Source: JBGSQR01 sp964509295
GTDB taxonomy: Bacteria; Desulfobacterota; Desulfuromonadia; Geobacterales; Pseudopelobacteraceae
Length of the DNA stretch: 64,000 bases
Direction: 5' to 3'
Assembly: GCA_964509295.1 (NCBI GenBank)
Contig: CAZDWS010000002.1
Span: forward strand, 248,001-312,000
Positions 57,032-64,000 of the stretch are shown here, in pieces (the stretch's first letter is position 1; each line of letters opens with the position of its first letter). The translations under genes were made by a program, and so were the position numbers. Below the pieces are notes generated by a model. The model made no database searches, had not been told where the DNA came from, and worked only from the letters and a program-made list of their open reading frames with translations.

Positions 57032-60000
57032 TTCTTTCCGATGTATCCATAAAACGACCAATTTTTGCCACGGTAATAGTGCTCTCCCTGGTGGTGCTGG
57101 GGGTGTTCTCCTATCGCCATCTGTCCGTAGAGATGTTCCCCAATGTGGAATTTCCGGTCATATCGGTGGTGACGGAGTTTCCCGGCGCTTCACCGGAAAC
57201 CGTTGAGCGCGAACTGTCCAAGCGGATCGAGGAGGGGGTTAACCAGGTTGCCGGTGTGAAGCATGTCTTTTCCACCTCACGTGAAGGCGTTTCAACGGTT
57301 GTGGTTGAATTCCGCCTGGAGGAGAAGGTCAATGATTCCGCCCAAGAGGTGCGGGCCAAGGTAGCTTCAATTCGCGGCACCCTGCCGAAAGGGATTGAAG
57401 AACCGATCATCCAGAAGCTGGATTTTAACGCCACTCCGGTGGCGTCCCTGGCGGTGCAGTCCAGCAGTATGTCCCCCCGTGAGCTGACAACCGTTGTGGA
57501 AAAAAAGATCAAGAAGCGTTTCGAGAGCGTGGCTGGCGTGGGCAAAGTTGACATGGTCGGCGGCCAGAAACGGGAAATCAATGTGGAACTAGACCCGGTC
57601 CGGCTCGATTCTCTGGGACTGGGTGTTAATGATGTGGTCAACGGCATCAAGTCTGAAAATACCAACTCGCCTCTGGGCCGCATTACGCGGGGCACTTCAG
57701 AGTACCCGTTAAGAATTGATGGCAAGCCGGAACGGGCCGATCAGTATAGTGAGATGGTTGTTGCCAGCCGTAATAACCGCCCCATCAAGCTGGGTGAGAT
57801 AGCCCGGGTCTCAGATGGCAGCGAAGAAAGGCGAAAGCTGGCTCTGATCAACGGACAGCCGGGCATTGGTTTGGATATCTACAAACAGTCCGGCGGAAAT
57901 CAGGTTGAGCTGGTGGATACGGTCAGAAAGGTGATGGATAAACTGCAAAAGGAACTGCCGCCCGGCGTCACGTTGACCATGGTGCGTGACGGCTCGATCA
58001 TGACCAGAGAATCACTGGCTGATGTCAAAGAAACCCTGGTGATCGGCGGCGTCCTTACCGTGTTGATTGTCTTCTGTTTTATCAATTCCTGGCGTTCAAC
58101 CGTTATTACAGGTGTGACGCTGCCGATTTCGGTTATATCAACCTTTATCATCATGAATTCCCTGGGGATGACACTAAATGTCATGACCCTGATGGCGCTT
58201 TCCCTGGCCATCGGTCTGCTGATTGACGACGCCATTGTTGTGCGTGAAAATATCGTGCGCCATCTGGAAATGGGCAAGAGCCATATGGAGGCGGCCCGGT
58301 TCGGCACGGCCGAGATCGGTCTGGCGGTCTTTGCCACCACCATGTCCATCGTGGCTGTATTTGTTCCGGTGGCTTTCATGAAAGGGATCGTGGGGCGTTT
58401 TTTCTACCAGTTCGGCATCAGTGTGGCTTTTGCCGTGCTGGTTTCTCTGCTGGTTTCGTTTACCCTGGACCCCATGCTTTCCTCCCGCTGGCATGATCCG
58501 TCCATTCATATGCAGGGGCGGCGCAAGGGAATTGCCGCCCTGCTGGAAAAGTTCAATAACTGGTTTGATACAAACGCAGACAGGTACAAAAGTCTGATCG
58601 GTTGGGCACTGGACCACCGCAAGATTATCATGGGAATAGCCCTGGCTTCTTTTGTAAGCGGAATAGGTATCTTCAGCACTCTGGAATCCTCCTTTATGGC
58701 GCTCTATGACAAGGGCGAGTTTCAGGTCTCCTTCAAGACCGCACCCGATGCCTCCATGGCGGAGACGGAAAACCGCCTCAATGAGATACTGAACAGCCTG
58801 AAGGATTTTAAGGACATTGACCACACCTATGCCACTATCGGGGCCGGTGACAGTGGTACGGTGCGGGACGGCCTGCTTTACGTCAAACTGAAAGAGCGTA
58901 ATACAGGGCGGAAAAACCAGTTTGTGCTGCAGCGCGAGGTGCGTGAACAGTTTTCTAAAATTCCCGGCATCACCTTTTCAATCGAGGAGGTGGGGCAGAT
59001 CGGCGGAGCCCAGAAACCGCTCAACGTCAACCTGAAAGGGGATGATCTGGCGGTATTGAAAGATCTGGGGCGGCGTCTGAAGGATGAACTCTACAAGGTG
59101 CCCGGTATTGTGGATATTGCCATGACCCTGGAAAATGACATTCCGGAATACCGTCTGCGGGTGGATCGGGAAAAGGCGCTCTCTGCCGGTGTGACAACCA
59201 ACGATATTGTGGGTGCCTTAGGGCGCATGGTCGGCGGCGAAGCTATTTCAACCTATGAGGATGAGGATGGCGATGCTGTTGATGTGCGTGTCCGTCTGCC
59301 CCAGGTGTTGAGACAGAATCAGTCGCAGATTGGCGACTTGAAAATTTCCGTTACAGATACAGGCGGCACTTCCCGACTTATACCGCTGTCCAGTCTGACC
59401 AGCACCATTGCGGCTGCTTCACCGACAGAAATCAACCGGCGTGACCTGTCGCGTCAGGTTACGGTCAGCGCCAATCTGGATAACCTGCCCATCGGAACGG
59501 CGGTCAAGCATGTGGAGGCAGCTTCACAGCGTATCAATATGCCGCCCGGCTACCGCATTGACCTGTCGGGCGAGGCCGAGGATATGGCCGAGTCATTCGG
59601 CTACATGGGGGAATCACTGCTGCTGGCGGTGCTGTTCGTCTACCTGATTCTGGCCGCCCAGTTTGAATCGTTCTTTGAGCCGTTTGCCATCATGTTTTCC
59701 CTGCCGCTCTCCATTGTCGGCATGGCCGGGATGCTGAAGCTGACCGGCGATACGGTCAATATCATGTCCCTGATCGGCCTGATCATGCTGATGGGGCTGG
59801 TGACTAAAAACGCTATTCTTCTGGTGGACTACGCCAAAGTGCTGCAGTTACGGGACGGTATGAGCAGGCGAGATGCGGTCATACAGGCAGGACGCACCAG
59901 GCTTCGTCCGATCATAATGACGACGCTGGCCATGATTTTCGGCATGATGCCGCTGTTCCTGGCGATCGGTGCCGGTGCCGAAATGCGCGCTCCCATGGCC

Positions 60001-60135
60001 AGGGCCGTTGTGGGCGGTCTGCTGACAGCCACCATGCTGACGCTGCTGGTGGTGCCGGTCATGTATACGGTGATGGATGATTTTGGCGGCTGGGTAAAAC
60101 ATAAGTGGAAAGGTGGGGCGGGTAGCCATGATTAA
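57028..60135 (+). CDS. RND-family multidrug efflux pump (HAE1/AcrB-like)
   Basis: A 1035-aa inner-membrane antiporter with the usual twelve helices and two large periplasmic loops. The start MILSDVSIKRPIFATVIVLSLVV and EFPGASPETVERELSKRIEEGVNQV are family marks. TM4 contains the proton-relay Asp pair in GLLIDDAIVVREN (about 396-405), and GLVTKNAILLVDYA in the second half is the matching conserved segment. Length is typical. It begins inside the adaptor stop (ATGA overlap) and is followed by the outer-membrane channel gene. The substrate cannot be told from motifs; the regulator next door implies induction by a toxic compound. Confidence 0.95.
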   Translation: MILSDVSIKRPIFATVIVLSLVVLGVFSYRHLSVEMFPNVEFPVISVVTEFPGASPETVERELSKRIEEGVNQVAGVKHVFSTSREGVSTVVVEFRLEEKVNDSAQEVRAKVASIRGTLPKGIEEPIIQKLDFNATPVASLAVQSSSMSPRELTTVVEKKIKKRFESVAGVGKVDMVGGQKREINVELDPVRLDSLGLGVNDVVNGIKSENTNSPLGRITRGTSEYPLRIDGKPERADQYSEMVVASRNNRPIKLGEIARVSDGSEERRKLALINGQPGIGLDIYKQSGGNQVELVDTVRKVMDKLQKELPPGVTLTMVRDGSIMTRESLADVKETLVIGGVLTVLIVFCFINSWRSTVITGVTLPISVISTFIIMNSLGMTLNVMTLMALSLAIGLLIDDAIVVRENIVRHLEMGKSHMEAARFGTAEIGLAVFATTMSIVAVFVPVAFMKGIVGRFFYQFGISVAFAVLVSLLVSFTLDPMLSSRWHDPSIHMQGRRKGIAALLEKFNNWFDTNADRYKSLIGWALDHRKIIMGIALASFVSGIGIFSTLESSFMALYDKGEFQVSFKTAPDASMAETENRLNEILNSLKDFKDIDHTYATIGAGDSGTVRDGLLYVKLKERNTGRKNQFVLQREVREQFSKIPGITFSIEEVGQIGGAQKPLNVNLKGDDLAVLKDLGRRLKDELYKVPGIVDIAMTLENDIPEYRLRVDREKALSAGVTTNDIVGALGRMVGGEAISTYEDEDGDAVDVRVRLPQVLRQNQSQIGDLKISVTDTGGTSRLIPLSSLTSTIAAASPTEINRRDLSRQVTVSANLDNLPIGTAVKHVEAASQRINMPPGYRIDLSGEAEDMAESFGYMGESLLLAVLFVYLILAAQFESFFEPFAIMFSLPLSIVGMAGMLKLTGDTVNIMSLIGLIMLMGLVTKNAILLVDYAKVLQLRDGMSRRDAVIQAGRTRLRPIIMTTLAMIFGMMPLFLAIGAGAEMRAPMARAVVGGLLTATMLTLLVVPVMYTVMDDFGGWVKHKWKGGAGSHD

Positions 60136-61438
60136 AGTGATTACATCAATATTGCTGTTTTTAATCTGCCTGCCGCTTTTCAGCCCGGTTGTGCATGCCT
60201 CTGAGACCCGTATGCTGACCCTGGATCAGGCTCTTTCCATAGCCATGGAGAAGAACCGCAATATTGCCAAAGCCAGGGAGTACGGTAAATATGTGCAGGG
60301 CCGATATGTGGAGGAACGTTCGGCCGCCTTGCCGCAGCTATCCCTGAACGGTGCATCATCCTATAGTCTGGATGAAAGTCAGAAGGCGCTGATGGGAGTG
60401 GCACCTAAACAGTTTTACCAGACTATTGAACTATCGGTTTCCCAGCCGCTGTTCACCTGGGGCAAGATCGGAGCGGCTGTGCGGGCGGCGGAAGTGGGGC
60501 TGAAAACAGCCGATGAGCAGCTGCGGCTGTATCGTCAGGCGGCCTGGCGTGATGTGTCCACCCAGTTTTACGATGTGCTGCTATCAAGGGAACTGCACCA
60601 GTTGGCCAAAGAAAACCTGGCCCAGAAAAAGCGGCTACTTGATGAGGCGCAGCGCAAATATGATTCCGGTGTGGCAACGGATTATGATGTGCTGGCCGCC
60701 CAGGTGGCTGTAAAAAATGCGCTCCCCGAAACCATCAGAACCGAGAATGCAATCCGTACGGCACGGGAAAAACTGCGCTTTTTACTGGCCCTGGATGGGC
60801 AGGATATTGATGTGAGCGGTTCACTGGCAATCGCTGCGGAAAATATCAAAACCTACGAAGAAGCCTTTGAGATCGCCTCCAAAAAGAGGCCGGAACTGTC
60901 GGACCTGCAGCTGCGGGTCGGCATCTATAAGGAACTGGTCACCATTGCAAAAAGCAATAATAAACCCAGGCTGGACCTGAAAGGGGGCGGAGGGTGGCGC
61001 TGGCTGGATGTTTCATCACCGGCATTGAATCAGTCCGATAACGGTGCTGCCTGGAGTGTGGGCGTTTATCTGAGTTTCCCGTTCTTTGACGGACTCAAGA
61101 CCAGCGGCCTGGTGACCCAGGCGGAAAGCGATCTGAAAACCAAGCAGATTGAGGTGTCCAGCCAGCTGGACGCCATTGCCCTGGAAGTCCGCACAGCCGG
61201 TAATGCGGTCAAGGAGTCGGGCGAGATCGTGCAGGCGCTTGGCGGTACGGTAAAACAGGCGGAGCGGCTGCTGCAGATGGCGGAAAAGGGGTACGAGTAC
61301 GGAGTAAAGATCAGGCTGGAAGTGGATGACGCCCAGCTGAACCTGATACAGGCCAGGAGCAATCTGGCCCGTTCACAGCGTGATTACCGGGTGGCGCTGG
61401 TTAATTGTCAGTGGGCCATGGGGGTGGCCGGGGAGTAG
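60128..61438 (+). CDS. TolC-family outer-membrane efflux channel
   Basis: The ATG at 60128 (MIKVITSILLFLICLPLF, a signal peptide ending VHA) is preferred to a GTG at 60113, and overlaps the pump gene by 8 nt. The 436-aa product has the two internally repeated helical-hairpin halves of TolC proteins (TLDQALSIAMEKNRNIAKAREYG; RVGIYKELVTIAKSNNKPRLDLKGGGGW) and strand segments such as SVGVYLSFPFFDGLKTSG. It completes the tripartite pump. Its stop is one base from the stop of the convergent small gene at 61440. Confidence 0.93.
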   Translation: MIKVITSILLFLICLPLFSPVVHASETRMLTLDQALSIAMEKNRNIAKAREYGKYVQGRYVEERSAALPQLSLNGASSYSLDESQKALMGVAPKQFYQTIELSVSQPLFTWGKIGAAVRAAEVGLKTADEQLRLYRQAAWRDVSTQFYDVLLSRELHQLAKENLAQKKRLLDEAQRKYDSGVATDYDVLAAQVAVKNALPETIRTENAIRTAREKLRFLLALDGQDIDVSGSLAIAAENIKTYEEAFEIASKKRPELSDLQLRVGIYKELVTIAKSNNKPRLDLKGGGGWRWLDVSSPALNQSDNGAAWSVGVYLSFPFFDGLKTSGLVTQAESDLKTKQIEVSSQLDAIALEVRTAGNAVKESGEIVQALGGTVKQAERLLQMAEKGYEYGVKIRLEVDDAQLNLIQARSNLARSQRDYRVALVNCQWAMGVAGE

Positions 61439-61439
61439 G

Positions 61440-61646
61440 TTACCAGTATTTCTTTGGCGGTTCTGTTTTGCCGACCAGCACAATATAGCCGTCAATAACC
61501 TTGAACATGTCACCAACCTCGTTGGTCCAGGCATCGCCCTCTTCCAGCGGCGAAGGAACTTCGCGCTTGCCCAGATAAACCTCTTCATCGTCGATATAGG
61601 CGAACCATTCCAGGCTGCCGGTCATCCAGATTTTGCTATTGAGCAT
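61440..61646 (-). CDS. small protein of unknown function in the polyamine operon
   Basis: A 68-aa, Trp- and acid-rich soluble protein (WMTGSLEWFAYIDDEEVYLGK, GDAWTNEVGDMFKVIDGYIVLVG) with no signal peptide or membrane segment. TAGGAG lies 9 nt before the ATG, in the 18-nt gap after the decarboxylase stop, so it is translated and part of that operon. I do not recognise the family. The strand-like pattern suggests a small beta fold. Confidence 0.7.
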   Translation of the reverse strand: MLNSKIWMTGSLEWFAYIDDEEVYLGKREVPSPLEEGDAWTNEVGDMFKVIDGYIVLVGKTEPPKKYW

Positions 61647-61664
61647 AAATATAACTCCTAAAAA

Positions 61665-62819
61665 CTAGGATAGTTTCGCTTTGAAATCCGGATAACTGAA
61701 ACTGCGCTTCACATCCAGCTTGCCGGTTTCCGGTTCATAGGTGCAGATGGCCGGGTGCTGGATACCATTGAAGGTGGTTGTCTTGACCATGGTGTAGTGT
61801 GACATGTCCAGGAAGGCCAGGCGGTCACCGGGTTGGAGCTGCTTTTCAAAAGACCAGTCGCCGATGATGTCGCCGGCCAGGCAGGATGGCCCACCCAGTC
61901 TGTAGGTATGGGCTTTCTCGCCCGCGTCGTAACCGTACTTGATGCCGGGGCGGTAGGGCATTTCCAGGATGTCCGGCATGTGGCAGGTGGCTGATACGTC
62001 CAGAATGGCAATATCCATCTCGTTGTGAACCACATCAAGTACTTCACTGACCAGAATGCCGGTGCCAATGGCAATGGCCTCGCCCGGTTCCAGGTAGACT
62101 TCCAGATCGTATTTATCCCGGAAATATTTGACCAGCTCCACCAATCCGTCGATGTCGTAGCCTTCACGGGTGATGTGGTGACCGCCACCCAGATTAAGCC
62201 ATTTCATCTGGGGCAGCAGGTGGCCGAACTTCTCTTCAAAAACCGTGGCTGTACGTTGCAGTGGTTCGAACAGCTGTTCGCAGAGAGTGTGGAAGTGCAG
62301 TCCGTCAACGCCTGCCAGAGAGCGTCCGTCAAATTCCGCCAGTGGTATTCCCAGACGAGAGCATGGTGCGCAGGGGTCGTAGATGGCCGTGTGACCTTCC
62401 GTATGTTCCGGATTGACCCGCAGGCCGATGGATACGCGCCCCTGTTCCTTCTCCCATAACGGACGAAAACGCTCCAGCTGGTTGAAGGAGTTGAAGACCA
62501 GGTGGTTGGAAATCTGCAGCAGTTCTACAACATCGCTTTCCTTGAAGGCTGCGGCAAAGGAGTGGATTTCGCCGCCGAATTCTTCATATCCCAGTCGTGC
62601 TTCCCAGGGAGAGCTGGCGCAGACCCCCTGAAGGGTCTGGCGGATCAACGGAAAAACGCTCCACATGGAAAAGGCTTTCATGGCCATCAGGATCTTGGCG
62701 CCGCTCCGTTTTTGCACATCATCCAGAATCGCCAGGTTGTGGCGCAAGCGCCCCAGGTCAACCACGTAGGCAGGGGAGGGGGATAGTTGTATGATTTTGT
62801 CTATGTCGATACCGGTCAT
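61665..62819 (-). CDS. nspC: carboxynorspermidine/carboxyspermidine decarboxylase
   Basis: A 384-aa PLP-dependent decarboxylase of the alanine-racemase fold (group IV). The PLP Lys is in ILMAMKAFSMWSVFPLI; HFHTLCEQ, WLNLGGGHHITREGYDID, YLEPGEAI and GPSCLAGDIIGDW follow, all marks of NspC rather than of lysA or speA. It removes the carboxyl group from carboxynorspermidine or carboxyspermidine to yield the triamine. The ATG at 62819 gives the family start; an earlier TTG (62855) lies within a hairpin. It follows the dehydrogenase gene by 93 nt, which contains a stable hairpin. Confidence 0.93.
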   Translation of the reverse strand: MTGIDIDKIIQLSPSPAYVVDLGRLRHNLAILDDVQKRSGAKILMAMKAFSMWSVFPLIRQTLQGVCASSPWEARLGYEEFGGEIHSFAAAFKESDVVELLQISNHLVFNSFNQLERFRPLWEKEQGRVSIGLRVNPEHTEGHTAIYDPCAPCSRLGIPLAEFDGRSLAGVDGLHFHTLCEQLFEPLQRTATVFEEKFGHLLPQMKWLNLGGGHHITREGYDIDGLVELVKYFRDKYDLEVYLEPGEAIAIGTGILVSEVLDVVHNEMDIAILDVSATCHMPDILEMPYRPGIKYGYDAGEKAHTYRLGGPSCLAGDIIGDWSFEKQLQPGDRLAFLDMSHYTMVKTTTFNGIQHPAICTYEPETGKLDVKRSFSYPDFKAKLS

Positions 62820-62845
62820 AAGTTGCTCTTTGGAAGTGAAATGTT

Positions 62846-62873
62846 GAACGGGCAACCATATGGCTGCCCGTTC
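62846..62873. other. intercistronic hairpin in the polyamine operon
   Basis: GAACGGGCA (62846-62854) pairs with TGCCCGTTC (62865-62873). There is no T run after it in either direction, so it may protect or process the message rather than end it. Confidence 0.55.
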
Positions 62874-62912
62874 TCTGTTATGGATAAAGTTTTACTGAAA
62901 AGTATAGCTTCA

Positions 62913-63998
62913 TTATAATTCCGGCCATTCTCCGCCGTCAACCACTACGGTCGGCAAGCCCATGGGTCCCAGTACATCCAGGAACAGTTCCGGATCAAAT
63001 TGTTCCATGTTGAAAACGCCTGCTCCGCGCCATTTGTTGGTCAGCATCATCAATGCACCAACAACGGCAGGAACGCCGGTTGTGTAGCTGATGGCCTGTG
63101 ACATGACCTCTTTGTAGCAGGCCTCATGGTCGCAGATGTTGTAGATATAAACCTGCTTGCGCTTGCCGTCTTTGATGCCGCGTGCAATCACGCCAATGCA
63201 GGTCTTACCTTTGGTTAGCGGTCCCAGACTGCCCGGATCAGGCAAAAGCGCCTTGAGGAACTGGATAGGCACTATTTTCTGGCCGTTGAATTCCACTTCG
63301 TCAATGCGGGTCATGCCCACATTCTGCAGCACTTCCAGATGCTTGAGGTAGTTGTCCGAAAAGGTCATCCAGAACTGGGCCTTCTTGATGGTCGGGATGT
63401 GCTTGACCAGGGACTCCATCTCCTCATGGTAGAGGCGGTAAATATTCATCGGTCCAATGCCTTCCGGGAAATCAAAGACGCGTTTGGTTGAGAGCGGTGC
63501 GCTTTCAACAAACTCGCCGTTTTCCCAGTGGCGGCAGGTGGCGGTGACTTCGCGGATATTGATTTCAGGATTGAAGTTGGTGGCAAACGGCTGGCCGTGA
63601 GATCCGGCATTGGCGTCGATGATGTCCAGTTCCTGAATTTCATCCAGGTACTTTTTGGCGGCCAGGGCGGTGTAAACATTGGTAACGCCCGGATCAAAAC
63701 CGGAGCCCAACAGTGCCATCAGCCCCTTTTCCTTGAAACGCTCCTGATAGGCCCACTGCCAGGAATATTCAAATTTGGCTGTTTCCAGCGGCTCATAGTT
63801 GGCCGTATCCAGATAATCCACACCTGTTTCCAGGCAGGCATCCATGATGGTCAGGTCCTGGTAGGGGAGGGCCACATTGATGACCAGCTTGGGCTGCTCC
63901 TGTTTGATCAGTGTAACCAGTTCCGGCACATTGTCGGCATTTACCTGGGCGGTTTTGATTGGTGATTTTATCTGGGCGGCAATGGCGTCGCATTTTGA
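62913..63998 (-). CDS. carboxy(nor)spermidine dehydrogenase, saccharopine dehydrogenase family (partial, 5' end beyond window)
   Basis: The frame stops at 62913 and stays open to the right edge, so the N-terminal NAD(P)-binding part (roughly the first 60-70 residues of a ~400-aa protein) is missing. The visible 362 residues include KPLETAKFEY-like and VINVALPYQDLTIMDACLETGVDYLDTANYE, LLGSGFDPGVTNVYTALAAKK and DANAGSHGQPFATNFNPEI, all typical of the saccharopine dehydrogenase-like carboxynorspermidine synthase. It condenses aspartate semialdehyde with a diamine and reduces the imine. With NspC it makes norspermidine or spermidine without S-adenosylmethionine decarboxylase. An internal GTG at 63929 is probably not the start, since clear coding continues upstream. 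Confidence 0.92.
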   Translation of the reverse strand, partial: SKCDAIAAQIKSPIKTAQVNADNVPELVTLIKQEQPKLVINVALPYQDLTIMDACLETGVDYLDTANYEPLETAKFEYSWQWAYQERFKEKGLMALLGSGFDPGVTNVYTALAAKKYLDEIQELDIIDANAGSHGQPFATNFNPEINIREVTATCRHWENGEFVESAPLSTKRVFDFPEGIGPMNIYRLYHEEMESLVKHIPTIKKAQFWMTFSDNYLKHLEVLQNVGMTRIDEVEFNGQKIVPIQFLKALLPDPGSLGPLTKGKTCIGVIARGIKDGKRKQVYIYNICDHEACYKEVMSQAISYTTGVPAVVGALMMLTNKWRGAGVFNMEQFDPELFLDVLGPMGLPTVVVDGGEWPEL

Positions 63999-64000
63999 TT

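Overview
The window reads like a chromosomal segment of a Geobacter-type bacterium (Desulfuromonadota: Geobacter, Trichlorobacter or Pelobacter relatives). The signs are tandem GEMM-Ib riboswitches carrying the A20 signature of the Geobacter 3',3'-cGAMP class upstream of FN3/haem lipoproteins, a group B-like [FeFe] hydrogenase, a protoglobin-PsiE fusion, the carboxy(nor)spermidine polyamine route, and many heptanucleotide-phased repeats. This assignment is inference from gene content; I saw no rRNA or tRNA.

Layout. 0-8 kb: the plsY tail, menaquinone methyltransferase, a cdaA-ybbR fusion (c-di-AMP synthase), a LysM/NlpC peptidase, a B12-radical SAM-TPR protein, a small lipoprotein, a tandem PPK2 phosphotransferase and a SEC-C protein. 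8-13 kb (minus strand): an [FeFe] hydrogenase, then a short operon of ABC exporter, protoglobin-PsiE sensor and HAD phosphatase. 13.6-23 kb (minus strand): hypB-hypF-hypC, a two-subunit biotin-dependent acyl-CoA carboxylase, and hypD, all on one strand. Repeat elements have entered hypF and the ABC exporter in frame. 23-29 kb: two riboswitches followed by two paralogous lipoproteins with FN3 repeats and a nearly identical haem-binding C-terminus. 29-36 kb: a REC-PAS-histidine kinase, a polar amino-acid ABC transporter and PriA.

36-42 kb: ribB, then a minus-strand cluster of a tartronate-semialdehyde/glyoxylate reductase-like enzyme, a TIM-barrel isomerase-like protein, a glycerate/hydroxypyruvate dehydrogenase-like enzyme and LrgA/LrgB, with a divergent LysR regulator. 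This looks like a C2/C3 hydroxyacid module with its own transporter. 42-43 kb: an unusual XRE-receiver protein. 43.8-54.9 kb: an accessory island with a large secreted beta-helix protein, a Cys/Gly-rich secreted protein and a Sec-exported Rhs protein. Two displaced rhs-core/C-terminus fragments without start codons follow it. Each of the three C-termini is followed directly by a different small gene, which is the layout of a polymorphic-toxin system with spare tip/immunity cassettes and the most interesting system in the window.

55-61.4 kb: a TetR regulator with a 16-bp operator over its promoter, then a tripartite RND efflux operon. 61.4-64 kb (minus strand): polyamine genes (carboxynorspermidine dehydrogenase, cut by the window end, and decarboxylase) plus a 68-aa conserved-looking protein.
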